Assembly (NCBI GenBank): GCA_016189905.1
Contig: JACPRP010000079.1
Coordinates: 1-56,563, forward strand
Reading direction: 5' to 3'
Length of the DNA stretch: 56,563 nucleotides
Origin: Chloroflexota bacterium
GTDB taxonomy: Bacteria > Chloroflexota > UBA6077 > FW602-bin22 > JACPRP01
Shown: positions 36,213 to 44,206 of the stretch, piece after piece
How the letters are laid out: every line of letters begins with the position of its first letter
Position numbering within the stretch: the first letter of the stretch is position 1
The notes under the pieces: model-generated
What the model was told of the DNA's origin: nothing
Database searches by the model: none
Seen by the model: the letters and a program-made list of their open reading frames with translations, nothing else
Made by a program: the position numbers and the translations under genes

Positions 36213-38495
36213 ATGGCGAAATCTTCCTTGATCGGGAAGGCTATCCCACGGGTCGACGCGCCAGGCAAGGTTCTGGGAAAGACAGAGTATGTCATGGACC
36301 TCAAGTTGCCAGGAATGCTCGAAGGACGCATTCTCAGAAGTCCCCTGCCCCACGCCGAGATATTGAGTATCGACACGGGTCGGGCCGAGAAACTGCCCGG
36401 CGTCAAGGCCGTCGTCACGGCGGTGGATTTTCCAGACCTGCGCTATGGCCACCTCGTCGAGGATCAGACGATACTCGCCAGAGACAGAGTGCGCTACGTC
36501 GGAGAGAGAGTGGCCGCTGTAGCCGCCGTCGACCTTGAAACAGCCGAGGAGGCGCTCGACCTGATTCGCGTCGAATACCGGGAGCTCACGCCTATCTTCG
36601 ATCCGCTCGAGGCGCTGAAACCAGACGCCCCCAGGATCCACCCGGAAATCGACAGGTATGGCGTCGTCTTCGCCTCGATCATCAAATACGGCAATGTCTG
36701 CTCGATCAGCAGCGTCAAGCGGGGGAACGTCGATGAAGGCTTCGCGCAGGCCGATCTCATCTTCGAGGATACCTTCACCACGCCGATGGTCCACCAGAGC
36801 TGCACCGAGCCTCACGCGGTGGTGGCCCAGGTCGAGCCATCGGGAAAGGTGGTGGTATGGACGGCGACGCCCGCCGCGTTCAAGTTTCGCGACGGGCTGG
36901 CGGAGATTCTCGGGATGCCTACTAATATGGTGAAAGTGATCGCGTGCACGGTCGGCGGCAGTTTTGGCGCGAAGAACGACCTGCGCCTGGACCCGATCTG
37001 CGCGCGGCTGGCCCAGAAGTCGCGACGCATCGTCCGAATGACGATGGATCGCGAGGAAGAGTTCGCCGACGGCAATCCGCGCCACTCCTCGATCATCCAG
37101 TTGAAGACCGGCGTGATGAGAGATGGAAGGATCGTCGCCCGATGGGCACGTATGGTGTTCGATACCGGCGCCTATACCGAGTTCGGTCCAGCCGTCGCCT
37201 CGGAGGCTACCAAACAGATAAGTGGTCCATACCGCATACCCAACGTCGAAGTCGAAGCCCTCGCCGTCTATACCAACAAGGTTAGCTGCGCGTGTTTTCG
37301 CGCCCACGGCGGACCCGAGCCCACGTTCGCTTACGAGTCGCAGATGGATATCATCGCCGCCGGGCTCGGCATCGATCCTATCGAGCTGAGGCTCAAGAAC
37401 GCGGTGGCCGACGGCGATATCGCGCCTACCGGGGAGCCGTACCGCAAGGTTTCGCTCCAGGCAAACCTGCGCCGGGCGGCGGCCCATGTGAACTGGGACA
37501 GCAAGCCCCAGGGCAAGAATCGCGGGCTGGGCATCGCCGTCGGGCAATGGCACACTGGCGGGCGGGCAGCATCGGCGATAGTCAAGATGGACGAGCACGG
37601 GAAGGTATTCATCTCGACCGGGTGCGTGGACGTTACGGGGTCTCACACCTCGCTGATTCAGATCACCGCCGAGGAGCTCGGCGTTCCGCTGGCCGACGTC
37701 CAGATCGTGCCCATCGATACCGACAGCGCCCCGTTCGATGCCAGTAGCTCGGGAACCCGCTCGACGCACAACGTCGGCGGAGTGCTGCGCCGCTGCGCCG
37801 GACAGATTCGTGAGCAGGTTCTCACGCTGGCCGCCGAGATACTGGAGGCCAGGCGCGACGACCTCGACATCGAGGATGGGCGCATCTTCGTCAAAGGAAC
37901 GCCCGAGAGGGGTATCCCGCTGGCCCGGGCTTCACGGCAGGCGTTCCGAGCCAGCGGAGGTCCGATCGTCGCCAGCGGCGCATATCCCGGCGGGGCGCTG
38001 CCTACCGATCCGCAGGCCCTCCGTGGGCTCTGCTTCGGCACAGCCGTCGAGTTCATACATCCCGTGCAGGTAGCCGAAGTGGAGGTAGACCCCGAGACCG
38101 GCCAGGTCACGCTACATAGGCTCACCGCCATCGAGGATGTCGGAAAGGCGATCAATCCGATCTGCGCCACAGGGCAAATCGAGGGTGGAGTGGTGCAGGG
38201 AATCGGCTACGCGCTCTCCGAAGAGATCGTTTGCCAGAATGGGGTTATCCTCAACCCGTGTGGCGTCCCCTACCTGCAGCCAACGGCGCGGGACGTTCCC
38301 CAAATCGACACCGTTCTCGTCGAGGATGGCCAGGGGTCGGGTCCGCACGGCGCGAAGGGAATCGGCGAGGCCCCGATCATTCCGACGGCGCCGGCCATCG
38401 CCAACGCCATCTACGACGCAATCGGCGTGCGCATCAAGAGCCTGCCGATCACGGCAGAGAAGATCGTGGCGGCCATCCGTGAGAGTGCGAAGTAG
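36213..38495 (+). CDS. Xanthine dehydrogenase/aldehyde oxidase-type molybdenum subunit
   Basis: The 760-residue protein covers the small N-terminal a/b-hammerhead (IPRVDAPGKVLGKTEYVMDL) and the two molybdopterin-binding halves. Motifs are ACTVGGSFGAKNDLRLDP, CACFRAHGGPEP (the FRxxGGP loop) and the C-terminal GPHGAKGIGEAP with the probable catalytic Glu. The FRAHGGP loop fits purine/aldehyde hydroxylases rather than the CO dehydrogenase CSFR loop. The usual 2Fe-2S and FAD subunit genes are not next to it, so partners must lie elsewhere. GAGGTGAAGCACT precedes the ATG. It converges on the next gene with a 7-base gap. Confidence 0.9.
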   Translation: MAKSSLIGKAIPRVDAPGKVLGKTEYVMDLKLPGMLEGRILRSPLPHAEILSIDTGRAEKLPGVKAVVTAVDFPDLRYGHLVEDQTILARDRVRYVGERVAAVAAVDLETAEEALDLIRVEYRELTPIFDPLEALKPDAPRIHPEIDRYGVVFASIIKYGNVCSISSVKRGNVDEGFAQADLIFEDTFTTPMVHQSCTEPHAVVAQVEPSGKVVVWTATPAAFKFRDGLAEILGMPTNMVKVIACTVGGSFGAKNDLRLDPICARLAQKSRRIVRMTMDREEEFADGNPRHSSIIQLKTGVMRDGRIVARWARMVFDTGAYTEFGPAVASEATKQISGPYRIPNVEVEALAVYTNKVSCACFRAHGGPEPTFAYESQMDIIAAGLGIDPIELRLKNAVADGDIAPTGEPYRKVSLQANLRRAAAHVNWDSKPQGKNRGLGIAVGQWHTGGRAASAIVKMDEHGKVFISTGCVDVTGSHTSLIQITAEELGVPLADVQIVPIDTDSAPFDASSSGTRSTHNVGGVLRRCAGQIREQVLTLAAEILEARRDDLDIEDGRIFVKGTPERGIPLARASRQAFRASGGPIVASGAYPGGALPTDPQALRGLCFGTAVEFIHPVQVAEVEVDPETGQVTLHRLTAIEDVGKAINPICATGQIEGGVVQGIGYALSEEIVCQNGVILNPCGVPYLQPTARDVPQIDTVLVEDGQGSGPHGAKGIGEAPIIPTAPAIANAIYDAIGVRIKSLPITAEKIVAAIRESAK

Positions 38496-38502
38496 GTGCT
38501 CG

Positions 38503-38922
38503 TCAAGGATTCTGTTCCAACTCATGGAGTAGCGGCTCCGTGACCGCTTCTCCGGTCAACTCAGAGAGGATCTGGAAGATCATGACGCCCAGTCGCAAGA
38601 GGGCGTCCAGCACTTCCGGCTTCGTGCAGCCCGACATGGTAACGTGATCGCGGAACTCGTTGAAGTGGACACCTTGCTCGCTAACGTGCACGGTCCGTAA
38701 CAGCGGCACGTCCCGCGCTGCCAACTCAACGGCACGGGTCAACACGGCACTGGCTCCGACATCACCGAGAAGCCGATCGGTGAAGCCCCAGATTGAGCGC
38801 ACCAGTTTCTCATAGTCAGCGATAACGTCCAGGCACGTGTCTTTGTGGCCCAGCCTGCGCTTGAGCACCTTGAGCAGTTGTGCGTGATCGTTCCTCCATT
38901 CGCCAGATTCGCTATTTGGCAC
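38503..38922 (-). CDS. Unrecognised helical protein downstream of a histidine kinase
   Basis: This 139-residue protein is not one I recognise. It is predicted largely helical and cytoplasmic. Features are LLKVLKRRLGHKD near the start, a central EGVHFNEFRDH-like hydrophilic region (VSEQGVHFNEFRD) and a C-terminal amphipathic stretch VLDALLRLGVMIFQILSELTGEAVTEPLLHELEQ. The start is GTG 38922, 7 bases after GAGGAG. It follows the PAS kinase gene by 75 bases in the same direction, so it may be its output or accessory partner; no receiver domain is visible. That link is inference only. Confidence 0.7.
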   Translation of the reverse strand: MPNSESGEWRNDHAQLLKVLKRRLGHKDTCLDVIADYEKLVRSIWGFTDRLLGDVGASAVLTRAVELAARDVPLLRTVHVSEQGVHFNEFRDHVTMSGCTKPEVLDALLRLGVMIFQILSELTGEAVTEPLLHELEQNP

Positions 38923-38997
38923 GCATGAACTCCTCTTCTAAAGATCACGCGGAAACGAGCCGCAAGAATGGGGCCAGCGTGAATGAGGTAAGGGGTT

Positions 38998-40800
38998 TCA
39001 GCCGAGGGGCAGGCTGAAGTAGAACGTGCTGCCCTTCCCTTCTTCGCTCTCGAACCACATTCGGCCGCCGTGGCGCAGAATGACCTCACGCGAGATATAC
39101 AGGCCGACCCCCATGCCCCCGTAGTCGTAAGGTGTGCCGGTGTGGGCGCGATAGAATCGCTCGAAGATGTGCTTCTGCTTCTCTCTAGGGATGCCGATGC
39201 CACGATCGGTCACCGATACGACGGCCTCGTTGTTCCGCCTCACTACAGCGACGTCGATGTCACCACCGTGCGGCGAGTACCTGATCGCGTTGTCGATAAG
39301 ACCCGCCACCACTAGCTCCAACCGTGCACGGTCACCCTGCACGACCACTGGGACATCTTTCACCACGCGGATGCGGCGCTTTTCGTAAATCAGCGCCATT
39401 CGATCGACGACATCTACGACCAGTCTTGCGAGATCGATCGGCTCCCTCATCAGCTCGAGCTGACCTAAATGAATCCGCGAGATATCGAGCAAGTCCTGAA
39501 CGATGCTGTTGATCCTATCCGCGCCCCGGTTGATGGCGTCGAGCATCTTACGGCGCGGCTCCGAGAGGTTCTCCGCGGTGCGCTGGAGAGCCTGAGCATA
39601 ACCCTTCATAATGGCCACCGGCGTCTTCAGCTCGTGGGCGGCGACGGAAATGAACTCGTCCTTCAGCCTGTCCAGCTCTCTGATTTCCGTGATATCCCTG
39701 ATGACCTCCACGGCGCCGACGATATCGCCCTTGTGGTCCCGCACCGGCGCTGCGCTGACCAGCAGGGAGATATCACGTCCGGTCTGCAGGCTGCGCGCGA
39801 TCTCCTCATACGCGTTAATCGTCTCGCCGTGAACGGCTCGATTGAGCGCTAGCTCCTCAGGGGCAATCGGACGGCCATCAGGATATCGCAGATTCAGCAA
39901 AGCGAGATAGTCGACGAGCGGCCGCAAAGCCTGCGCCTTTTCCGTCAAGCCGATCAACCGCAGCCCGGCTCTGTTTACCTCGGCAATTCGCCCATTTGCA
40001 TCACAAAGGAATACCCCGTCGGCGATACTTTCGATGATCGTCTCCAACTCCTGTGCCCGCCGTCGTTCCAGCTCCGCCTGGTTCTGTATCTGAATGCCGG
40101 TCATCACGAGCTGCTGATTCACTTCCTGTAACTGCATTAGCAACTGCTCACGTTGTTGGTCCACCTGTTTGCGCTCGGCAATCTCTACCTGCAATCGCTG
40201 GTTTGCCTGCGCAAGCTCCGCGGTTCTCTCGTCAACGCGCATTTCCAGCTCGTCTCGAGCCCGCCGCAGCTCAGCCTCCATTCGCTTGCGCTGGGTGATA
40301 TCCGTAAAGGTCACCACCGCGCCTTTGACGACTTCATTTTCGACGATTGGATAAGACGAATACTCGACCGGGAAAGAGCTCCCGTCGCGACGCCAGAAGA
40401 CATCGGTGTCGACGCGGACACCTCGCCCATTTCGAATAGACCGGACCACTGGACACTCATCAACTGGATATGGGGTGCCATCGGGGTGGCTGTGGTGGAT
40501 AGTCTGATGGATATTCGTCCCCAGAAGCTCCGCTGGCTTATAGCCAACCATCTCAGCACCGGATCGGTTTACCAAGGTGCAGTTGGCCTGCAAATCGATT
40601 CCGTAAATGCCTTCGTCGGTCGATTCCAGCAGGAGGCGAAGGTAATTGGCTTCTGTCTGCGCGTGAGGCGTCCCCGACGGCCCGCACATGGCCGATTGTC
40701 CCTCGGGCTGAGGGCGAAGCCCGCCGCCTGGATGGCCACTAGCAGTCGGCGCCGTGTCTTCGTCGGCGCTTCGCCTTCCCTCATTAGAGTTCTTCATCAT
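38998..40800 (-). CDS. Soluble PAS-domain sensor histidine kinase
   Basis: This 600-residue kinase has no membrane segment. A PAS domain (about 55-175, LLLESTDEGIYGIDLQANC) leads via a coiled coil to a second PAS (about 255-375, IIESIADGVFLCDANG). The HisKA box FISVAAHELKTPVAIMKGY carries the phosphorylated His, and the ATPase domain has the N, G1 and G2 boxes (VVAGLIDNAIRYS, VTDRGIGIP, GMGVGLYIS). The start is ATG 40800 after AAGGGG; a longer frame would read through the upstream gene's terminator. No receiver gene adjoins it, so it is an orphan kinase. Confidence 0.92.
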   Translation of the reverse strand: MMKNSNEGRRSADEDTAPTASGHPGGGLRPQPEGQSAMCGPSGTPHAQTEANYLRLLLESTDEGIYGIDLQANCTLVNRSGAEMVGYKPAELLGTNIHQTIHHSHPDGTPYPVDECPVVRSIRNGRGVRVDTDVFWRRDGSSFPVEYSSYPIVENEVVKGAVVTFTDITQRKRMEAELRRARDELEMRVDERTAELAQANQRLQVEIAERKQVDQQREQLLMQLQEVNQQLVMTGIQIQNQAELERRRAQELETIIESIADGVFLCDANGRIAEVNRAGLRLIGLTEKAQALRPLVDYLALLNLRYPDGRPIAPEELALNRAVHGETINAYEEIARSLQTGRDISLLVSAAPVRDHKGDIVGAVEVIRDITEIRELDRLKDEFISVAAHELKTPVAIMKGYAQALQRTAENLSEPRRKMLDAINRGADRINSIVQDLLDISRIHLGQLELMREPIDLARLVVDVVDRMALIYEKRRIRVVKDVPVVVQGDRARLELVVAGLIDNAIRYSPHGGDIDVAVVRRNNEAVVSVTDRGIGIPREKQKHIFERFYRAHTGTPYDYGGMGVGLYISREVILRHGGRMWFESEEGKGSTFYFSLPLG

Positions 40801-40849
40801 GCTACGCCCCTTCGCGGCGGATCGAGCGATGCCGTTCCTAGCGCGTATC

Positions 40850-40884
40850 GATAAAGAGCAAAAGGCACCCGCGCCCCGGGTGCC
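40850..40884 (-). terminator. Intrinsic terminator after the MBL hydrolase gene
   Basis: On the minus strand GGCACCC (40884-40878) and GGGTGCC (40870-40864) form a 7-bp GC stem around GGGGCGC. TTTTGCTCTTT follows. This ends the MBL gene's transcript and supports the downstream start at 40800 for the kinase. Confidence 0.75.
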
Positions 40885-40973
40885 CCTTCTCGGCTTGACC
40901 ATCAATCACCACCTGTTCGTCCCGCAGAAGCAGTCCGTCGCCGGTAACTGATGTGCAAAAAACATGCCATAAT

Positions 40974-41969
40974 CTAACGTGGAGAACAGAGGCCGTACCA
41001 CCAGACCCCGTCGTGGGAGGCCCTCTCGACCTGACCCTCCATCCGCAATAATTCCAGATGCGATAGAGTTTCCATCACGGCGAACCGCTGCTGCAGCGCC
41101 TCCAGCCGCAGTAGCTTGTTGCCGGGCACATTCCAGGTCAACTGCTTGGCGATGGAATAGGCGGTTTTGGGTCCCCTGTCCAACGCCTCGAGAATGCGCT
41201 GTTTGCGGTCCTCGTGATGGTGGATGATCTCGTCCACCCGCGCAGCCAGGTCTGTGAAGATGTCCTCGTGAGCCGGAAGAATGAGGCTTACAGGCAATCG
41301 CTGCACCTGATGCAGAGAATTGATGAAATCACCGAGCGGGTTGCTGCCCGATTGCAGGTGATAGCTGACGTTAGGCGTGATCGTCGGCAGGACGTGGTCT
41401 CCTGAGAACAGTATCTTCTTCGTCGGCTCGTAGAGGCAGACGTGGCCCGGCGAATGGCCAGGCGTCCACAGCACCTCGAACTCGAATTCGCCGAAGGCAA
41501 AATTCTCGCCACCGTAAAGAACTTCGTCGGGCCAGGCCACCGTGACGAAATCCAGGGCCGGCAAGGAAGCCTTCTCCAAAGGATCGGCGATATCTACAGG
41601 AACCCCGTGCCGTCGCAGAAAATGCCCGATTTTGCGCTGTAGCTCGCTGAAGTGGACATATCTAGATTCGATGAGCGCCTTTTCCCAGATATGAAAGGCG
41701 AACCGCGTGGGCGAGATTTGCTTGATTCGCCCCGCCAGACCGTAATGATCGGGATGCACGTGTGTGACAATCACAACCGCGATGTCTCTAAATCCCAGCC
41801 CCAGCGACTCCAGTTGCCCATGAAGGGCCTGAAAGGCATCCTCCGTATTCCAGCCCGCGTCGATGAGCAGGCAGCCTTTGTCGCCGCGAATCAGGTATGA
41901 GTTCAGGTGTCCCAACGGATTGTTAGGAATGGGCACTTTCAGTTGAAACACACCGGGAAAGACTTCCAT
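40974..41969 (-). CDS. MBL-fold metallohydrolase
   Basis: The 331-residue protein has the metallo-beta-lactamase core: THVHPDHYGLAG (HxHxDH), GHSPGHVCL (third His), SGDHVLP (Asp) and LILPAHEDIF (last His). A C-terminal helical region of about 90 residues (QRILEALDRGPKTAYSIAKQL...) looks like a winged-helix domain, as in the LACTB2/glyoxalase II-like hydrolases. Substrates could be thioesters such as S-lactoylglutathione, or RNA; sequence does not decide. GGGGGATG precedes the ATG. Its own terminator lies about 90 bases downstream. Confidence 0.88.
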   Translation of the reverse strand: MEVFPGVFQLKVPIPNNPLGHLNSYLIRGDKGCLLIDAGWNTEDAFQALHGQLESLGLGFRDIAVVIVTHVHPDHYGLAGRIKQISPTRFAFHIWEKALIESRYVHFSELQRKIGHFLRRHGVPVDIADPLEKASLPALDFVTVAWPDEVLYGGENFAFGEFEFEVLWTPGHSPGHVCLYEPTKKILFSGDHVLPTITPNVSYHLQSGSNPLGDFINSLHQVQRLPVSLILPAHEDIFTDLAARVDEIIHHHEDRKQRILEALDRGPKTAYSIAKQLTWNVPGNKLLRLEALQQRFAVMETLSHLELLRMEGQVERASHDGVWWYGLCSPR

Positions 41970-42003
41970 TTTCTCAGCATCCCCCTAACAAGAAAACAGG
42001 TTA

Positions 42004-42095
42004 ACCATCCTTCAGCGGAAGGACAGAAAGCGCAAAGGGAAGCGCGAAAGACCCTTGTGTGCTTCGCGCTCTTCGTCCTTCCGCAGAAGGACGGT
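42004..42095. repeat. 92-bp imperfect palindrome
   Basis: The arms ACCATCCTTCAGCGGAAGGAC (from 42004) and the complement of the right end (ACCGTCCTTCTGCGGAAGGAC, ending 42095) match at all but two of 21 positions, and the match continues imperfectly toward the centre. Each arm is itself a hairpin with core TCCTTCnnnnGAAGGA (42008-42023 and 42076-42091). It fills the gap between the MBL gene and trmO. Confidence 0.7.
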
Positions 42096-42115
42096 GAATG
42101 TCCAATGTCAGTTAA

Positions 42116-42589
42116 TCAGTACTTGAGCAGATGGACCCAATCGGGCACGCTGACCGCACCCCGTGGCTCATCGTAGGGAGGGGTGAAGGGCTTGATATCG
42201 ATGATCGGGGTATCATCTATCACGTCCAGTCCCCTAACACGCAGCGTGGCGCCGTCGACGCCCAGCAATTGCACCGTGACCAACCCGACCGGGTTGGGAC
42301 GCTGCGGTCAGCGACAGGCAAACATGCCCACTTCAGGCACTAACGGATTCCCTTGCGGGCGCGTGGTCGCCTTCGGGGCAGTTTGCTCGTGCATCCAGTA
42401 TACCACGATGAGATGTGAGTACGGTTCCAGTCCCAGGAGATAGTCCGCGAACTCTGGCAGCAAATCGATGCGGCTCTCAACCTCCTGGAATCCGCCGGTT
42501 TGCTGGCTGCGTATGGGTGATCTTGCCTTCCCGATAGGATGCATCCGAATCGAGCCGTCTGGCGCGATTGGTTCGATCACAATCGACAT
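42116..42589 (-). CDS. TrmO-like tRNA-Thr m6t6A37 methyltransferase with in-frame TGA
   Basis: TrmO uses SAM to methylate t6A37 of tRNA. The reading frame starts at ATG 42589 after AAGGGGGTG. It reads HPIGKARSPIRSQQ, LLPEFADYLLGLEPYSHLIV, then VGMFACR followed by TGA (42310-42308) and then PQRPNPVGLVTVQLLGVDG, DDTPIIDIKPFTPPYDEPR to a stop at 42116, all in one frame. The family motif is FATRSPxRPNPIG, so the TGA replaces a conserved Ser. Everything after it is still conserved. An 18-base hairpin with a GGTC loop follows 10 bases after the TGA (42280-42297). Selenocysteine insertion is possible; a recent nonsense mutation or an error is the simpler reading. Confidence 0.75.
42280..42297 (-). 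promoter_or_regulatory. Possible SECIS-like hairpin after the trmO TGA
   Basis: On the minus strand CCAACCC-GGTC-GGGTTGG forms a 7-bp stem with a GGTC tetraloop, whose loop lies 18-21 bases after the TGA. In the E. coli fdhF SECIS the apical loop also contains GGUC at about the same distance. The codons for PNPVGL could generate this by chance, so the call is tentative. Confidence 0.3.
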
Positions 42590-42719
42590 TTCACACCCCC
42601 TTTGATACTGTCTCCTGCCTTTCGCCACTGCCACGGTTGTACGAAGATGCTGCGATTATACTATAGAATGGCACTCCTATTCCACAATAAGGACGGACGG
42701 TAGGACGCGTGAGTTCTGG

Positions 42720-42765
42720 CCCACGTCAATCCCATCCTTCGGTGGAAGGACGGGATTGACGTGGG
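42720..42765. repeat. 46-bp near-perfect palindrome
   Basis: CCCACGTCAATCCC (42720-42733) pairs with GGGATTGACGTGGG (42752-42765), and TCCTTC (42735-42740) with GAAGGA (42745-42750), leaving one mismatch and a GGTG loop. The inner core is the same as in the 6800 and 42,008-42,091 hairpins. It lies upstream of the riboswitch promoter. Confidence 0.75.
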
Positions 42766-42821
42766 GTGGCACAGCGAGACTGGTTAGAACGCACGCAGCG
42801 CAGTCCGGCTGCCTGGTCGCC

Positions 42822-42850
42822 TTGACCTTACGCTATGGGCAGTGTACAAT
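42822..42850 (+). promoter_or_regulatory. Promoter of the riboswitch-controlled antiporter
   Basis: TTGACC (42822-42827) and TACAAT (42845-42850) are 17 bases apart. Each hexamer matches consensus at five of six positions. Transcription would start near 42857, at the beginning of the riboswitch. Confidence 0.7.
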
Positions 42851-42856
42851 GATTGC

Positions 42857-42958
42857 AGTGAGTAACGGGGAGTATCTAGCGGCGTAAGTCGCGAGGCGGA
42901 ATCGACAATACGGCAGAGGCCCGGTTCCGCCGACCATGGGATATCCTGGTTCAGAAAG
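42857..42958 (+). promoter_or_regulatory. yybP-ykoY (manganese) riboswitch, probable
   Basis: The leader begins near the mapped promoter and contains the hallmark GGGGAGTA (42867-42874), a following GCGGC/GTCGC hairpin, a GGCGGAA...TTCCGCC stem, GCCGACC and the 3' AGAAAGACC just before the terminator. These are the conserved parts of the yybP-ykoY aptamer, which binds Mn2+ and usually turns on exporters or transporters of divalent metals. The call is by eye; a covariance-model search would settle it. Confidence 0.7.
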
Positions 42959-42994
42959 ACCGTCGGCTCGTATCGAGTCGACGGTTTATTTTAT
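42959..42994 (+). terminator. Riboswitch expression-platform terminator
   Basis: ACCGTCGGCTCG (42959-42970) and CGAGTCGACGGT (42974-42985) form a 12-bp stem with a TAT loop, followed by TTATTTTAT. It stands between the aptamer and the ribosome-binding site CTGGAGG of the antiporter gene, so metal sensing probably works by controlling transcription termination. Confidence 0.85.
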
Positions 42995-43009
42995 CTGGAG
43001 GATGAGTGG

Positions 43010-44206
43010 ATGAAGAATTGGGGGCTTGTTTTCGGCGCGATGGGCGTGGCGATCCCCTGGCTGGTCCTTAGGGCTAGTGGTTACCACGGTGACCCTATCT
43101 CCACGGCAGCCCTTTCAGGCATGGCGATACTCGGCGCCGCATTTCTGCTCGCGTGGGCCGCAGAAGTAGCCCAACTGGATGTAAGTCAGGCGCTGGCGCT
43201 GGCCTTGCTTTCCCTGATAGCGATCTTGCCCGAGTATTCCGTCGATATGTACTTCGCGTGGAAGGCAGCGCAGGACCCTTCATATGGATCTTTCGCGATA
43301 GCCAATATGACAGGAGCCAATCGCCTGCTTATAGGCGTTGGCTGGAGCCTCATAGTGATTCTACACTGGTGGCGCCGACGCGCGAGGAGCCTGGAACTAG
43401 ACAGAAGCCATATCATCGAGCTTTCGGTGCTGGCGGTGGCGACGATTTACGCTTTCTTGGTCGCGCTGAAGGGCACGCTCTCCGTAATCGATACTGGCTT
43501 CTTGGTAGGTCTATTTGTGGTCTACATCATCGTAGTATCCCGACTGCCGAATGATGAGCCCGAACTGATGGGGCCGGCACTTTCGATCGCAGCTCTCCCG
43601 AAACTCAGGAGACGGATCGTTACGTTCGCGCTCTTCGCCTTTGCAGGAATAGCGATCTTCTTGTCAGCGGAACCATTCTCGGAGGGGCTGATCGAGACCG
43701 GCCAGATTCTCGGGGTCGAGGAGTTCCTCCTCGTACAGTGGCTGGCGCCGCTCGCGTCGGAAGCGCCTGAGTTCGTCATAGCGGCGCTTTTCGCGCTACG
43801 TGGCCATCCTGGAATGGCGTTGAGAGCGATGATCGCCTCCAAGGTCAACCAGTGGACTTTGCTCGTGGGGATGCTGCCGCTTGTCTACGGCATCGGAATG
43901 GGCCAACCGTCACCTCTGGCGCTCGACGATCGGCAGACTCAGGAGATAGTTCTGACGGCAGCGCAATCGGTTTTCGCTGTGATCATTCTGGGGCATTTCC
44001 GCATGACGGTACGGGACGCGGTTGTCCTGCTGACGCTTTTCGCACTGCAACTGGTCTTTCCATCGAGCGCTGGACGTTACGCGTTCGCCGCTGGCTATAT
44101 CGCGCTCGCGCTCTGGCTCACAATAGGGGATACCGAGCGAAGGAACGTCATCCTCAGGGCTCCGATCCGGCTGGCGAAAGCGCTGGGGCAAAGACCTCTC
44201 GAATAG
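43010..44206 (+). CDS. Ca2+/cation antiporter (CaCA family)
   Basis: The 398-residue protein has about 10-11 membrane helices and two inverted alpha repeats: LLSLIAILPEYSVDMYF...FAIANMTGANRLLIGVGW near residues 65-115 and WLAPLASEAPEFVIAALFALRG...IASKVNQWTLLVGM near 245-290. The Glu in each repeat corresponds to the cation-binding acidic residue of Na+/Ca2+ exchangers. With a Mn2+ riboswitch ahead of it, Mn2+ or Ca2+ efflux is a reasonable guess. TGGAGGATGAGTGG precedes the ATG. Its 3' end overlaps the convergent radical-SAM gene by 53 bases. Confidence 0.88.
   Translation: MKNWGLVFGAMGVAIPWLVLRASGYHGDPISTAALSGMAILGAAFLLAWAAEVAQLDVSQALALALLSLIAILPEYSVDMYFAWKAAQDPSYGSFAIANMTGANRLLIGVGWSLIVILHWWRRRARSLELDRSHIIELSVLAVATIYAFLVALKGTLSVIDTGFLVGLFVVYIIVVSRLPNDEPELMGPALSIAALPKLRRRIVTFALFAFAGIAIFLSAEPFSEGLIETGQILGVEEFLLVQWLAPLASEAPEFVIAALFALRGHPGMALRAMIASKVNQWTLLVGMLPLVYGIGMGQPSPLALDDRQTQEIVLTAAQSVFAVIILGHFRMTVRDAVVLLTLFALQLVFPSSAGRYAFAAGYIALALWLTIGDTERRNVILRAPIRLAKALGQRPLE

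Noticed and set aside
36186..37769. 527-residue open frame antisense to the molybdenum-subunit gene
   Set aside because: The plus strand clearly encodes a conserved xanthine-dehydrogenase-type subunit. The antisense frame is a product of GC-rich third positions, resembles no family and has no ribosome-binding site.
42308..42310. Genome-wide reassignment of TGA to explain the trmO interruption
   Set aside because: Other sound genes in the window end in TGA, for example the membrane histidine kinase at 48701-48703 and the radical SAM gene at 44154-44156.
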